From an uncultured Marinifilum sp. (GTDB taxonomy: Bacteria > Bacteroidota > Bacteroidia > Bacteroidales > Marinifilaceae), in NCBI RefSeq assembly GCF_963677195.1, contig NZ_OY781918.1, forward strand, positions 4,576,923 to 4,640,922: 64,000 bases of DNA. Reading direction: 5' to 3'. Made by a program: the position numbers and the translations under genes. Shown piece by piece: positions 39,772 through 49,563 of this stretch. The stretch's first letter is position 1; each line of letters begins with the position of its first letter. Below the pieces are notes generated by a model. The model was not told the DNA's origin and ran no database searches. It saw only the letters and a list, made by a program, of their open reading frames with translations.

Positions 39772-41220
39772 TTAATGTTTCCAGAACGATGGTGAAAAAA
39801 GAATTAAAACAGTAAATAATTCTAATCTACCTAAAAGCATTAAAAACGATAAAAACCATTTTGCCAATGATGGTAAATTATAGAAATTTTCCATTGGACC
39901 TATTTCCCCAAAGCCAGGTCCAATATTACCAAGAGTAGTAGCCACAGCACTAAAAGCAGAATAAATATCAGAAGTCCATAAAGACATACAAACAGAAGAA
40001 ACCATAAATATTAGGATATAAAAAACAAAAAAGGCCAAAATATTGGTCACTGTTTTTTGATCAACCACATGACGATTATAACGAATTGGGATAACTGCAT
40101 TTGGATGAACTAAACGTTTTAACTCATAAAAACTATTCTTAAAAAGCAACAAGATTCGAACTACTTTTACACCTCCTCCTGTTGATCCGGCCGAACCTCC
40201 AACAAAAAACAGAACAAAAATAAGCATTCCTAAAAATGGACTCCAAAGAAGATAATCTGCTGTAGCATATCCGGTTGTTGTAATAATTGAAACAACGGTA
40301 AACAAACTATCACGAAATGCCTGTTCTCCACTTATATTACCTGCAGCCATAAGGCCTAAACTGATAATTAAAGCAAAAATAAAAACAACTATCCCATAAA
40401 ATCGAAATTCTTCATCCTTAAACATTTTCCCTAAACGTCCGGTAATTGCAGCATAAGATAAGGTAAAATTAGTACCCGCTACAAACATGAAGAAAATAAT
40501 AACATACTGAAGATAAGGAGATGTAAAAAACCCTACACTGGCCTGTTTGGTTGAATATCCACCTGTAGCCATAGTAGTTAGAGAGTGATTCACTGCATCA
40601 AAAAATGTCATTCCTCCAGCAAACAACATAATGGTTTCTACCAAAGTAAATATAATATACAAACCCCAAAGATTACGAGCAGTTTCTTTAATTCTAGGGG
40701 TTAATTTATCGGGTGCCGGACCAGGAACTTCTGCAACAAAAAGCTCTCTACCTCCAATTCCTAATGTGGGCAGAATAGCTAGGAACATTACTATAATTCC
40801 CATTCCTCCCATCCATTGGGTTAATGATCGCCAAAACAAAATACCATGTGGTAATTCTTCAATATTATTCAGAATAGAAGAACCTGTGGTTGTAAATCCA
40901 GACATGGTCTCGAAAAAAGCATTCGTTACCGATGAAATAGAACCACTAAACAAATAAGGCAAACATCCAAATATGGAAAATACAACCCATACCAAACTTA
41001 CTATAATGTATCCCTCTCTTTTTCCTAGTTCCTTCTCTACTCCTTTAGAAAGTAAATAACTTAATGATCCAGCAATAAATGTTATAACTCCTGCCTTTAA
41101 AAAAGCCAAAGAATCTGACTCTCCATAAATTAAAGAAACAATTAAGGAGAGAAATAAAAAGAAGCTTTCCCCAACAAGGAGCTTCCCTAGAATATTTAGA
41201 ATAATTTTAAACTTAATCAC
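39772..41220 (-). CDS. trkH: Potassium uptake protein TrkH (second copy)
   Basis: A 482-residue K+ channel-like transporter. Four P-loops are visible: SGFTTTGSS, ATGGYST, TTTGYAT and ATTLGNIGPGFG, with the glycines of the selectivity filter. It works with TrkA at the inner membrane for K+ uptake. The start is GTG (41218-41220). A -7 box (41244-41251) shows it can be transcribed separately from the upstream trkH. It is a paralogue of the gene at 41288-42736, with the same length. Confidence 0.94.
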   Translation of the reverse strand: MIKFKIILNILGKLLVGESFFLFLSLIVSLIYGESDSLAFLKAGVITFIAGSLSYLLSKGVEKELGKREGYIIVSLVWVVFSIFGCLPYLFSGSISSVTNAFFETMSGFTTTGSSILNNIEELPHGILFWRSLTQWMGGMGIIVMFLAILPTLGIGGRELFVAEVPGPAPDKLTPRIKETARNLWGLYIIFTLVETIMLFAGGMTFFDAVNHSLTTMATGGYSTKQASVGFFTSPYLQYVIIFFMFVAGTNFTLSYAAITGRLGKMFKDEEFRFYGIVVFIFALIISLGLMAAGNISGEQAFRDSLFTVVSIITTTGYATADYLLWSPFLGMLIFVLFFVGGSAGSTGGGVKVVRILLLFKNSFYELKRLVHPNAVIPIRYNRHVVDQKTVTNILAFFVFYILIFMVSSVCMSLWTSDIYSAFSAVATTLGNIGPGFGEIGPMENFYNLPSLAKWFLSFLMLLGRLELFTVLILFSPSFWKH

Positions 41221-41243
41221 TTTTTATTGCTTAAGATTTAAAT

Positions 41244-41251
41244 CAAAGATA
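41244..41251 (-). promoter_or_regulatory. -7 promoter box between the two trkH genes
   Basis: TATCTTTG on the minus strand, predicted start near 41237. It is overlapped by an 8-bp inverted repeat AATCAAAG/CTTTGATT (41241-41248, 41263-41270) that could be an operator. Confidence 0.5.
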
Positions 41252-41287
41252 AGGATATAATACTTTGATTCATTTTTTAAATTTATC

Positions 41288-42736
41288 TTATTGATTCTTC
41301 CAAAAAGAAGGTGTAAAAATAATTAAAAAAGTAAATAACTCTAATCGCCCCAGTAACATTAAAAATGATAATATCCATTTACCAGAATCAGGAACCAAAG
41401 AAAAATTATTCATAGGTCCTACCATACCTAAACCAGGTCCTATTCCTCCCATAGTTGTAGCCACAGCACCCATCGATGAAATAAAATCCATACCGATAAA
41501 GGTCATCAAAAAACAGCCAATAAAAAATACAACCAAATACAATATAAAAAAGGCTAAAACTTTAGATATAATATTCTGATTGACAGTATTGCTATTATAT
41601 CTTATTGGTAAAATTGCTGCTGGATGTATCAGTCTTTTAAATTCGAGTGTACTATTTTTAAATAATAATAAATGTCTTAAAATTTTAACACCTCCGGATG
41701 TAGACCCCACACATGCACCTGTAAACATCAATCCAAAAATTAAAAACCACAAGTAAGGGTGCCATAAAGTATAATCGGCACTTACAAAACCGGTGCTTGT
41801 AATTACCGAAACAACTTGAAATAACCCATCACGAAACGATTTTTCCAATGTACCATGATCGAGATAAACCAAGCTTGCCGTTATTATTATTGTAATAGAT
41901 AATACTAATCCTACATAAACTCTGAACTCCTGATTTTGCCAGATTTTTTTAAACTGTCCTTTTAATCCAAAATAGTGAAGTGTAAAGTTGGTTCCTGCCA
42001 AAAACATGAATACTATTAAAACATACTGTATATATGGAGAGTAGTTAACTATACTACTATTCTTAGTCGAAAATCCCCCTGAAGCCAAAGTTCCAAATGA
42101 GTGACAAATAGCATCAAAGCATGACATTCCACCAAACACTAAAAAAATAGTTTCCAAAGCTACTAACAACATATAAATACCCCATAATCGCTGAGCTGTC
42201 TCCTTAATTCTGGGATGCAACTTATCAACGGTAATACCTGCTGCTTCGGCACTAAACAAAGCCATTACTCCAAAACCAAATACAGGTAATATGGCAACTG
42301 TAAGGACCAAAATCCCCATTCCTCCCAGCAGATGTGTTAGAGATCGCCAAAAAAGAATTCCATGTGGCAAAGCTTCAATATCATTTACAATTGATGCCCC
42401 AGTTGTGGTAAAACCTGATATGGTTTCAAAAAAAGCATCTGTAAAATTTGGGATATATCCACCCAGTAAAAAGGGTAATGATCCAAAAATTGAAAAAACT
42501 ACCCACACCATACTAACTACAAGATAGGCCTCTCTTTTTCCAATGCCCTTATTACAATTGTGCGTACTTAAATACAATACACCACCACATAATAAACTGA
42601 TAGCGGAAGACTGTGCAAATGAAATAAAATCACCTTCGCCATAATATAAAGCTACTGCCGAACTAATAATTAGAAAAAAACTTTCCACAATTATTAATAC
42701 CGACATTACATAAAAAATAAATTTCCAATTAAACAT
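41288..42736 (-). CDS. trkH: Potassium uptake protein TrkH (first copy)
   Basis: 482 residues with P-loops SGFTTTGAS, ASGGFST, TSTGFVS and ATTMGGIGPGLG. It has the same topology as the neighbouring copy, but the filter-loop residues differ in loops 1, 2 and 3, so the two channels may differ in affinity or gating. It starts 89 bases after trkA, past a terminator-like hairpin. Confidence 0.94.
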   Translation of the reverse strand: MFNWKFIFYVMSVLIIVESFFLIISSAVALYYGEGDFISFAQSSAISLLCGGVLYLSTHNCNKGIGKREAYLVVSMVWVVFSIFGSLPFLLGGYIPNFTDAFFETISGFTTTGASIVNDIEALPHGILFWRSLTHLLGGMGILVLTVAILPVFGFGVMALFSAEAAGITVDKLHPRIKETAQRLWGIYMLLVALETIFLVFGGMSCFDAICHSFGTLASGGFSTKNSSIVNYSPYIQYVLIVFMFLAGTNFTLHYFGLKGQFKKIWQNQEFRVYVGLVLSITIIITASLVYLDHGTLEKSFRDGLFQVVSVITSTGFVSADYTLWHPYLWFLIFGLMFTGACVGSTSGGVKILRHLLLFKNSTLEFKRLIHPAAILPIRYNSNTVNQNIISKVLAFFILYLVVFFIGCFLMTFIGMDFISSMGAVATTMGGIGPGLGMVGPMNNFSLVPDSGKWILSFLMLLGRLELFTFLIIFTPSFWKNQ

Positions 42737-42792
42737 CTTAGAATTTAACTAATAGCAATAAAAAATGGATTTAAAACTCAGATTATTGAAAC

Positions 42793-42819
42793 AAAAAACC
42801 GAATTAAGATAATTCGGTT
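42793..42819 (-). terminator. Intrinsic terminator between trkA and trkH
   Basis: 9-bp stem AACCGAATT/AATTCGGTT (42797-42805, 42811-42819), 5-base loop and T6 on the minus strand, 7 bases after the trkA stop. Confidence 0.85.
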
Positions 42820-42825
42820 AAACTG

Positions 42826-44166
42826 TTATTTGAAGAACTTTTCGACTTTTTTTATTGCCGATGGTAAGGTAAAAACAACTACCTGATCGTCAACTTGAAT
42901 TTGTGTATCTCCAGTTGCAATAATACTTTCATTGCCCCGGATAATGCCACCAATATTTGCGTCGTCAGGAAAATCTAGTTCACTAAGGCTCGCTCGAGTA
43001 ATTTTCGATCCTTTTTTCACACACAGCTCCAATACTTCAGCATCCGAAACTGTTAACCATTTACAATGTTGAACTTCGGCATCCATAGTAAACCTATAAA
43101 TATAGCTTGCAGCCAATAATTTCTTATTAATCATTGTTCCAACACCAATATTATCGGCCAAATCGATATAATCAATATTCTCAACCTCGGCAATCGTTCT
43201 TTTAACACCCATTTTTTTAGCCAGCAAACAAGCTAAAATATTGGTTTCGGAGTTTCCGGTAACTGCTACAAAAGCATCCATTTTATGAATTCCTTCTTCC
43301 TTTAACAATTCCTTATCTCTGCCATCGCCATTAATTACCAAAGCATCCTGAAGACGATCGGCAAGCTTTAAACTTTTTTCCTTATCAATCTCCAACAGCT
43401 TAAGATTCATATTTTTGCCTAATTCTAAAGCCGTTTTTTGTCCTATACGACTTCCTCCAAGAATCATAGCATTTTTAATCTCATATTTAGGTTTACCTGC
43501 TAAAAGCATTACATCTTCAATACTTTCGGGTTTACTAACCACAAAAACTAAATCACCTCTCATAAAGCGATTATGTCCTCGGGGAATAATTGTAACATCC
43601 CCTCTTTTAATCGCAACAGCTCTAAAATCAACATCATGGCTCAAGTCTGCAACTTCGGCCATTGTTTTATCCATAATAACCGATTTACTACTAATTTTTA
43701 TGCCATATAATAAAAGCTTACCGCCCGAAAACTCATACATCTGTCGGGTTCCCGATCTCGATAAATAGCGAATTACTTCCTTAGCTGCTAATCTTTCCGG
43801 ATATATCAACTCATCAATACCCAAACTTTTAAGGTATTCTTTATTTTCAGGAATTAAGTATTCTTGATTATCAATTCGTGCGATTGTTTTTACCGCTCCC
43901 AATTTCTTTGCCAGAATAGTAGAAGTAATATTGGTAGTTTCCGATTGCGTAACGGCAATAAAAAGATCTGCCTTTTTAACACTTGCTTCTTTTAAATCCT
44001 TTAAAGAAGAACTCGATCCAACAATTGTTAATAAATCCAAATGAGAATCAATCTCTTTCAATTTATCTTCATCATTATCAAGCAATATAATATCATGATC
44101 CTGATGACTTAACATTTTAGCCAAATGAGTTCCAACAGCTCCCGCTCCGGCAATAACAATTTTCAT
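42826..44166 (-). CDS. trkA: Trk system potassium uptake protein TrkA
   Basis: 446 residues with two RCK halves. The first Rossmann motif is IAGAGAVGTHLAKML (3-17) followed by the acidic LLDNDEDK; the second is ILGGSRIGQK (about 236-245). Each half ends with a TrkA_C domain. It forms the NAD(H)/ATP-binding gating ring for TrkH and is essential for K+ uptake. The two-TrkH arrangement downstream suggests it serves both. Confidence 0.95.
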   Translation of the reverse strand: MKIVIAGAGAVGTHLAKMLSHQDHDIILLDNDEDKLKEIDSHLDLLTIVGSSSSLKDLKEASVKKADLFIAVTQSETTNITSTILAKKLGAVKTIARIDNQEYLIPENKEYLKSLGIDELIYPERLAAKEVIRYLSRSGTRQMYEFSGGKLLLYGIKISSKSVIMDKTMAEVADLSHDVDFRAVAIKRGDVTIIPRGHNRFMRGDLVFVVSKPESIEDVMLLAGKPKYEIKNAMILGGSRIGQKTALELGKNMNLKLLEIDKEKSLKLADRLQDALVINGDGRDKELLKEEGIHKMDAFVAVTGNSETNILACLLAKKMGVKRTIAEVENIDYIDLADNIGVGTMINKKLLAASYIYRFTMDAEVQHCKWLTVSDAEVLELCVKKGSKITRASLSELDFPDDANIGGIIRGNESIIATGDTQIQVDDQVVVFTLPSAIKKVEKFFK

Positions 44167-44334
44167 AATTTTATTCCGTTAACATTTATTTTGGAAAAAT
44201 TCGTCGGCAAATTAACACAATCTTAAGCAATTTTGATAATAAATTGTTAAAAAAATATCAACAGCAAAGTTTCCTAAATTACCAAAACAGAATTGAATTA
44301 CAAAAGCAATATTTAAATGTTTCCATTTTATTGG

Positions 44335-46416
44335 TTAATTTGTTTTTTGTGTAGATAAAAGCTTAATATACGCTCCAGATTTATTTACCTGATAAATTTT
44401 TTCTGATGCTACATTTTTCTGATCAGAAATACGCTTCAAATCATTTAAATAAATGGATCCATCTAAAATATGAACTGTACTGCTTGTACTTCTTTCCATA
44501 ATACTATCAGATTTTAAAGCATTTTTCCGAAGCAGTAAATAATCTGCTTGTACACTATCTAATATTTTATTAGCATTTGTAAATTTGCTCGCAATACTAA
44601 CAATTACAGTTCCATCGAAATCTCTGTAATCAAAATTCTGTAAGGTATCTATTTGAATATCAGCAACACCTTTATGCATAAAGTATGGTTTGGTTAGTCT
44701 TATAATTTTCTTTTCTTCAAGATCTTTATCAATTAGTAAAAAAACCTTTTCCCCATTTCTAAGTCCTATTAAGCTATTTCTGCCTGCATTAAAAACAACC
44801 AACTCCTTTTCCTCTGATTTTAATTGAGAAATTAAAATTGGTAGTTGAATACAAATAAGTAGTATCAATAAACTAAAAACTGCTTTTTTCTTCTTCAATA
44901 CCAAAATAAATATTAAACTAATAATAGATAAATATAGCAGTAAAACCTGATAGCTTGTAAAAAAACAATCTCGAATTACAGCACCAGGCAAATTATGTAT
45001 TTGAATAATTGCCCAATTCATCCAATCTACTAAATGATGAAGAATCCAAGCTAAAATATCAGATACCCAATCTATTTTAGCAAGTAACAAAAGAGTTATT
45101 GAGAGATAAATTAATACTCCTGCCATTAAAATTACAATGTATCCAGATAATAAAAAATAGGCAGGAAATTGATTAAAATAATAGATAGCCAAAGGAAAAG
45201 TTGCTATTTGTGCTGAAATTGCAACAGTTGTTAACTGCCAAATTTTTCGTAAAATAAAATTTCGCACATACATGAGCTTATCGAATCGGGCTTGAAAAAA
45301 TACAATACCTACTACCGCAAGATATGAAAACTGAAAGCCAACTGTAAAAAGCAAAAATGGATTGTATAGTAGCAAAACAACTGCCGATGCTGATAATGAG
45401 TTATAGATTCCGCCATAACGTTTTAACATTTCCCCTCCAATTAAAAAAGTGAACATACATGTGGCTCTCATAACCGAAGGCGACATTCCTGTTAATAGTG
45501 CGTACATCCAAAGACTAATCAATAATAAAAGTCCTTTTATCCATTGTCCGAATTTTATTTTGTCTAAAAAACCAAGAAGAAACTTCATGATTATATAAAT
45601 AATACCAACATGCAGACCCGAAACCGCCAATACATGCATTGCTCCAGCATCGGCCCACGCTCGTCTAATTTCAGGATCTAATGTGGTTTTATATCCTAAA
45701 GTTAGTGCAGCTAAAATATCAAAACTCTCATTACTAATTCCCTTTTCTCTGTAGATATCCAGTAAATTATCGCGCCACTTTAGAGCTAAAACCTTAAGAC
45801 TCTTTCTGCCATTTTCTTCTAATTTTATCCAGGAATTTGTATTTATATAAGCCGAATATAAAATATGTTGAGTTTTAAGATATGCAGCATAATCGAACTC
45901 ATACGGATTACCTGCATTTTTTACTCGGTTTAAGCTTGAATTTAGCAGGAGTTGATCTCCTGGTTTTAAAATGCTTACTGCGGAATCTTTAGACAAATAT
46001 AAAATTGCCTTTGCTGTTTGATATAGAAAGCCCTTATCGCTTAATGATTCTTTTACATTAACAACACAAGAATAAGAATTAGCTTTTTCTACTGGTTTTT
46101 CGATAAGCTCAACTTTATATAACCGACAAGAAGAATCGGAAGATAGGTGCATACCAGACTCCACCGTATTACTACGATATGAAGCTAATCCTAATAAGAA
46201 CAAAGTAGAAAAAATGCCAAATATCGTACTTAAGGAATAAGATTTTCTGAGTGTTGGAATAGTAATAACTCCAATTACTCCAGCAAATCCTGATAATATT
46301 AAAGCAAAACAAATTTTATTATTGATCTTAAAATAATGAGCAAGCAATATGCCCACTATTAAAGGTAGTAGAATACGTAAGAAAGGATTTTGTCGGAATA
46401 TTTCGCGAAAAGTCAT
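44335..46416 (-). CDS. ComEC/Rec2-family DNA uptake channel
   Basis: 693 residues. N-terminal membrane helices and a DUF4131-type domain (about 20-190) precede the Competence domain with HVLAVSGLHVGI (about 256-267), and about 8-10 more helices. ComEC moves single-stranded DNA across the inner membrane. The usual C-terminal metallo-beta-lactamase domain (HxHxDH) is absent; the last 150 residues keep only a remnant fold without the metal ligands. Such a form is common in Bacteroidota. Its own start codon is an ATG, and no terminator separates it from trkA. Confidence 0.9.
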   Translation of the reverse strand: MTFREIFRQNPFLRILLPLIVGILLAHYFKINNKICFALILSGFAGVIGVITIPTLRKSYSLSTIFGIFSTLFLLGLASYRSNTVESGMHLSSDSSCRLYKVELIEKPVEKANSYSCVVNVKESLSDKGFLYQTAKAILYLSKDSAVSILKPGDQLLLNSSLNRVKNAGNPYEFDYAAYLKTQHILYSAYINTNSWIKLEENGRKSLKVLALKWRDNLLDIYREKGISNESFDILAALTLGYKTTLDPEIRRAWADAGAMHVLAVSGLHVGIIYIIMKFLLGFLDKIKFGQWIKGLLLLISLWMYALLTGMSPSVMRATCMFTFLIGGEMLKRYGGIYNSLSASAVVLLLYNPFLLFTVGFQFSYLAVVGIVFFQARFDKLMYVRNFILRKIWQLTTVAISAQIATFPLAIYYFNQFPAYFLLSGYIVILMAGVLIYLSITLLLLAKIDWVSDILAWILHHLVDWMNWAIIQIHNLPGAVIRDCFFTSYQVLLLYLSIISLIFILVLKKKKAVFSLLILLICIQLPILISQLKSEEKELVVFNAGRNSLIGLRNGEKVFLLIDKDLEEKKIIRLTKPYFMHKGVADIQIDTLQNFDYRDFDGTVIVSIASKFTNANKILDSVQADYLLLRKNALKSDSIMERSTSSTVHILDGSIYLNDLKRISDQKNVASEKIYQVNKSGAYIKLLSTQKTN

Positions 46417-46459
46417 TGATAAAGCAGTTTACAGCTTACTGAATTTACCATTTTTTTAA

Positions 46460-46494
46460 ATAAAAACAAAGCCCTCACTTTTCGGTAAGGGCTT
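46460..46494 (-). terminator. Rho-independent terminator of the DUF6588 gene
   Basis: 10-bp stem (46469-46478, 46485-46494), 6-base loop and a T-rich run on the minus strand. Confidence 0.85.
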
Positions 46495-46521
46495 ATTTTT
46501 AATTATTTACACGCAGGTTCG

Positions 46522-47553
46522 TTACCTAAAACTAAAGGCAATACCTCCTGTTATTGTATTATATTCCTGAATGGTATAATCTCCGAATATTTTAAAAAAA
46601 CCAAGATTTAATCGGGTACCTATTGTTGCTCTTACCCCACTAGCATCGAAATTTACTGACACCGGATCGGTAACAGTTTTATAATCACTCACTGCTATTC
46701 CAGAAATTACATCTTCATATTCTAATTCGTATGTTCCTTTAATATCTACATCCATTTTTGCAGTATTATAACCTACTGCGCCATAAAACTCTATCAATTT
46801 TAAATTTACCGATGCAATAGCCTGAACAGTATAGGCATTGGTTGTAAATTCCATTAACTGCCCACTACCATTAAAAGTTGATTCTCCCTGAATATCATAC
46901 TCTGCTGTTAATTTAGTATAGGCAAGTAAAGCAGATACAGAAAATGGGGTTTTCGCAATTTTAAGCATTTTAGATAAATCTTTTTGAATTCCAAAACCAA
47001 ACATGCCTACCTCAATATCATCACCACCAACTTTAGGTAAATATCTTACTTTTAAATCGGCATCAATTCCTGGAATTCCAATTCCAACTTGTAGAGTAGC
47101 CGAAGGAACTGCGTTCATTGGAAGATCATCTCCTATTCCATCGGGAATATTAAATCTAGCTACATCATACTCTCCAGCACTTGTTTCAATCCTTGCTAAA
47201 ATAGTCTGATTATTATCGCCACCCATTAAAGTTTGCATCTCTGCAGAATTTGCTCCATTAGCCAAGCTAAGATTTGCATAATCGCTTGCAGCAAACTGAA
47301 AAACTTCATCGGAGCCTGACACCTTTGCCAAATTTGCTACTAAAGTAATATCAAAACCAAATTTCTTGTGAGTTCTGGCTGTTGAGTACCAACCATTATT
47401 TAATCCATACATAAAGCCTTTCGATACTGGATTTACATATTTTTCAGTCAATTTCGAAGCATCTTCCCTTCCTGCCAATAAAAATTGCTCAATATCCTGC
47501 GACTTCCCCAGAAAAGGAACAAAAAAGATTAGTACTAGAATAAATTTTTTCAT
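46522..47553 (-). CDS. DUF6588-family outer-membrane protein
   Basis: 343 residues with a signal peptide (cleavage after FLGKSQ, about 18). The mature protein is a beta-barrel-like sequence with the segment MYGLNNGWYSTARTHKKFG (residues about 48-66) typical of DUF6588, and alternating hydrophobic strands to the end (GGIAFSFR). Function unknown. Monocistronic between def and comEC. Confidence 0.82.
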   Translation of the reverse strand: MKKFILVLIFFVPFLGKSQDIEQFLLAGREDASKLTEKYVNPVSKGFMYGLNNGWYSTARTHKKFGFDITLVANLAKVSGSDEVFQFAASDYANLSLANGANSAEMQTLMGGDNNQTILARIETSAGEYDVARFNIPDGIGDDLPMNAVPSATLQVGIGIPGIDADLKVRYLPKVGGDDIEVGMFGFGIQKDLSKMLKIAKTPFSVSALLAYTKLTAEYDIQGESTFNGSGQLMEFTTNAYTVQAIASVNLKLIEFYGAVGYNTAKMDVDIKGTYELEYEDVISGIAVSDYKTVTDPVSVNFDASGVRATIGTRLNLGFFKIFGDYTIQEYNTITGGIAFSFR

Positions 47554-47680
47554 TAAAATAGTTTTAGTGGTTTAATCAATTTTAGGTGTTACGAAAGAAT
47601 TAGTTTTTTGTTTAAATTTTTATAAACATCATTAAAAAAATAAGATTTTAATTCTATTTCTCTTATAATTTCTAAATGAG

Positions 47681-47704
47681 AAAACCCTACCAAATGGAAG
47701 GGTT
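47681..47704 (-). terminator. Rho-independent terminator of def
   Basis: AAACCCT and AGGGTTT arms with a T-T mismatch inside and ATTT loop, followed by a moderately T-rich stretch. Confidence 0.65.
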
Positions 47705-47710
47705 TGTATT

Positions 47711-48265
47711 TTATTTAGCTAGAGTAAATCTGTATTTCGCTTTAAATTTTCCTTTCGAAATTCCAGTTAACTTACCTCGTAATAAACGTTTTTTAATAGG
47801 AGCACAATGGTCGGTAAATAGTATTCCCTCTAGGTGATCATATTCATGCTGAATAACTCTAGCTGCATATCCAGAATATTCTTCCTGATGAAACTCCCAG
47901 TTTTCGTCGTAGTATTCAATTTTAATGGTTTCTGGTCTGCGAACATCTTCATTAATTCCAGGAATACTCAAACAACCTTCAGACATGGCCCATTCGTCGC
48001 CAGTACGTTCGGTAATTTTCGCATTAATAAACATTTTTTTAAACCCTTCCAGTTCTGGCTCTTCTTCGGCAAAAGAGGTACAATCCAAAACAAACATACG
48101 AATTGAACGACCAACCTGAGGTGCGGCCAAACCAACTCCATCAGAATAATACATGGTTTGCCACATATCTTCCTTAAACTTTTCAAGATCTGGATAATCT
48201 TTATCAATATCCTTGGCAACCTTCCTCAATACAGGATGTCCATAAATTGTAATTGGTAATATCAT
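47711..48265 (-). CDS. def: Peptide deformylase
   Basis: A 184-residue metallo-hydrolase that removes the formyl group from new proteins. Motif 1 GVGLAAPQVG (about 44-53), motif 2 EGCLSIPG (about 96-103) and motif 3 QHEYDHLEG (about 136-144) give the complete C-H-H metal site and catalytic E. It follows ruvX by 36 bases in the same direction. Confidence 0.97.
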   Translation of the reverse strand: MILPITIYGHPVLRKVAKDIDKDYPDLEKFKEDMWQTMYYSDGVGLAAPQVGRSIRMFVLDCTSFAEEEPELEGFKKMFINAKITERTGDEWAMSEGCLSIPGINEDVRRPETIKIEYYDENWEFHQEEYSGYAARVIQHEYDHLEGILFTDHCAPIKKRLLRGKLTGISKGKFKAKYRFTLAK

Positions 48266-48301
48266 TTTTTCTCTTATTATTATATTCTTGCTTTTGCCAG
48301 C

Positions 48302-48724
48302 TTAAAACATGTTACGCTTTGCTTCCATATACGATTGAAGAATAATTGTAGCACTAAGTTTATCAACTAAAGCCTTATTCTGACGCTGTTTCTTTTTTAA
48401 CCCTCCATCTATCATGGTTTGAAATGCTATTTTAGAGGTAAAACGCTCATCAACCATCTCGATTGGGATATGAGGAAACTTATTTTTTAGTTTTCCTAAA
48501 AAAGGTTTTAAATACCTCATCGATTCACTATCCTCATTATTTAATTGTTTAGGATAACCAACCACAAAACATTCTACTTCTTCAGTATTTATATATTTTT
48601 CCAGATAATCGAGTATATCTTTTGCTGCAACAGTATCTAAACCATTTGCAATTATCTGCATGGGATCTGTAACAGCTACTCCTACTCTCTTGCGTCCGTA
48701 ATCAATTGCTAATAATCGTGCCAA
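48302..48724 (-). CDS. ruvX: Putative pre-16S rRNA nuclease / Holliday junction resolvase RuvX
   Basis: A 140-residue YqgF/RuvX. DYGRKRVGVAVTD (8-20) and DERFTS (about 95-100) are the RNase H-fold active-site motifs. The family is implicated in 16S rRNA 5' maturation and resolvase activity. The start is TTG (48722-48724), chosen because the conserved N-terminus begins directly after it. ruvX-def is a common Bacteroidota pair. Confidence 0.93.
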   Translation of the reverse strand: MARLLAIDYGRKRVGVAVTDPMQIIANGLDTVAAKDILDYLEKYINTEEVECFVVGYPKQLNNEDSESMRYLKPFLGKLKNKFPHIPIEMVDERFTSKIAFQTMIDGGLKKKQRQNKALVDKLSATIILQSYMEAKRNMF

Positions 48725-48752
48725 TTCTCTTATTTATAATTATTTTGAATTA

Positions 48753-48760
48753 CAAAGATA
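48753..48760 (-). promoter_or_regulatory. -7 promoter box of ruvX-def
   Basis: TATCTTTG on the minus strand with predicted start near 48746 and a leader of about 22 bases. Confidence 0.6.
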
Positions 48761-48863
48761 TAAAAACCCTGCATACTTTATCATTTCTGACTAAAAATGA
48801 AATCGAGTAAATTATAAATTCACCTTTTAAAATAAGCACTTATAGAATCATAGTAATATACTT

Positions 48864-49412
48864 TTAGAGAAAAAACCAAAAGACTGATGGTATTATAATT
48901 CCCAGTAAAGCCAATTTCCAGCCACGTTTCTTAAAGCCATTTTTCCCTTTGGCTATAATTAAGCCAGTAATACAAATTAACAAAACACTTATGGCAAAAA
49001 TATCTGAATACCAAATCCACAAATCATTAGACGATTTGTGTAAATCAACCATCTGTCCTAATACAGGTCGAATTTTAAATCGTTCAATTTCACCTTCCCC
49101 TGTTAACGGATTAATAAAAGCATAAGCCCCATCAAAATAGAGATTATAGCCTCCTCTTCTCCAAGCAGTACCTCTTAGTTTTAAATCTATATTGTTGTCT
49201 ATTAAGCTTTGCTTAAAAAATTCATCTGTTATTGCATTACGATCCTTTGGTATATCAATTTTCAACTTAATCGTTTCATACACATAATCACGAGGATCCC
49301 ATGAGTGACGATGATTTAAAGCAATTCCTGATACAGAAAAAGCGATTAACAAACCAACATAGAAGTAAGAAAAATCTCTATGCCAATTTCGTAGTTTTAG
49401 ATTCCAATTCAT
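48864..49412 (-). CDS. PepSY-associated membrane protein
   Basis: 182 residues. Membrane segments lie at about 15-33, 134-153 and 163-180. The N-terminal RNWHRDFSYFYVGLLIAFS (7-25), with the H and the SGIALNHRHSW segment (H about 33 and 35), is typical of PepSY-TM proteins linked to iron or haem handling. The soluble loop is about 100 residues. No TonB receptor or siderophore gene is adjacent, so the role is open. Confidence 0.78.
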   Translation of the reverse strand: MNWNLKLRNWHRDFSYFYVGLLIAFSVSGIALNHRHSWDPRDYVYETIKLKIDIPKDRNAITDEFFKQSLIDNNIDLKLRGTAWRRGGYNLYFDGAYAFINPLTGEGEIERFKIRPVLGQMVDLHKSSNDLWIWYSDIFAISVLLICITGLIIAKGKNGFKKRGWKLALLGIIIPSVFWFFL

Positions 49413-49503
49413 ACAAAAAGGTATTATTTGATTTCTACAAAGAAATAAAAATCTAAAAAACTCTTTATCCTTATATGTTATTATTTTTCACTTTTAAATA
49501 TAA

Positions 49504-49535
49504 ACAAGAAAGGCCACCTCCAAAGAGGCAGCCTT
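49504..49535 (-). terminator. Rho-independent terminator of ppdK
   Basis: 11-bp stem (49510-49520, 49525-49535) with two wobble pairs and a T-rich run on the minus strand, 29 bases after the stop. Confidence 0.85.
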
Positions 49536-49563
49536 CTATATTGAATCGATATATTATATCGAA

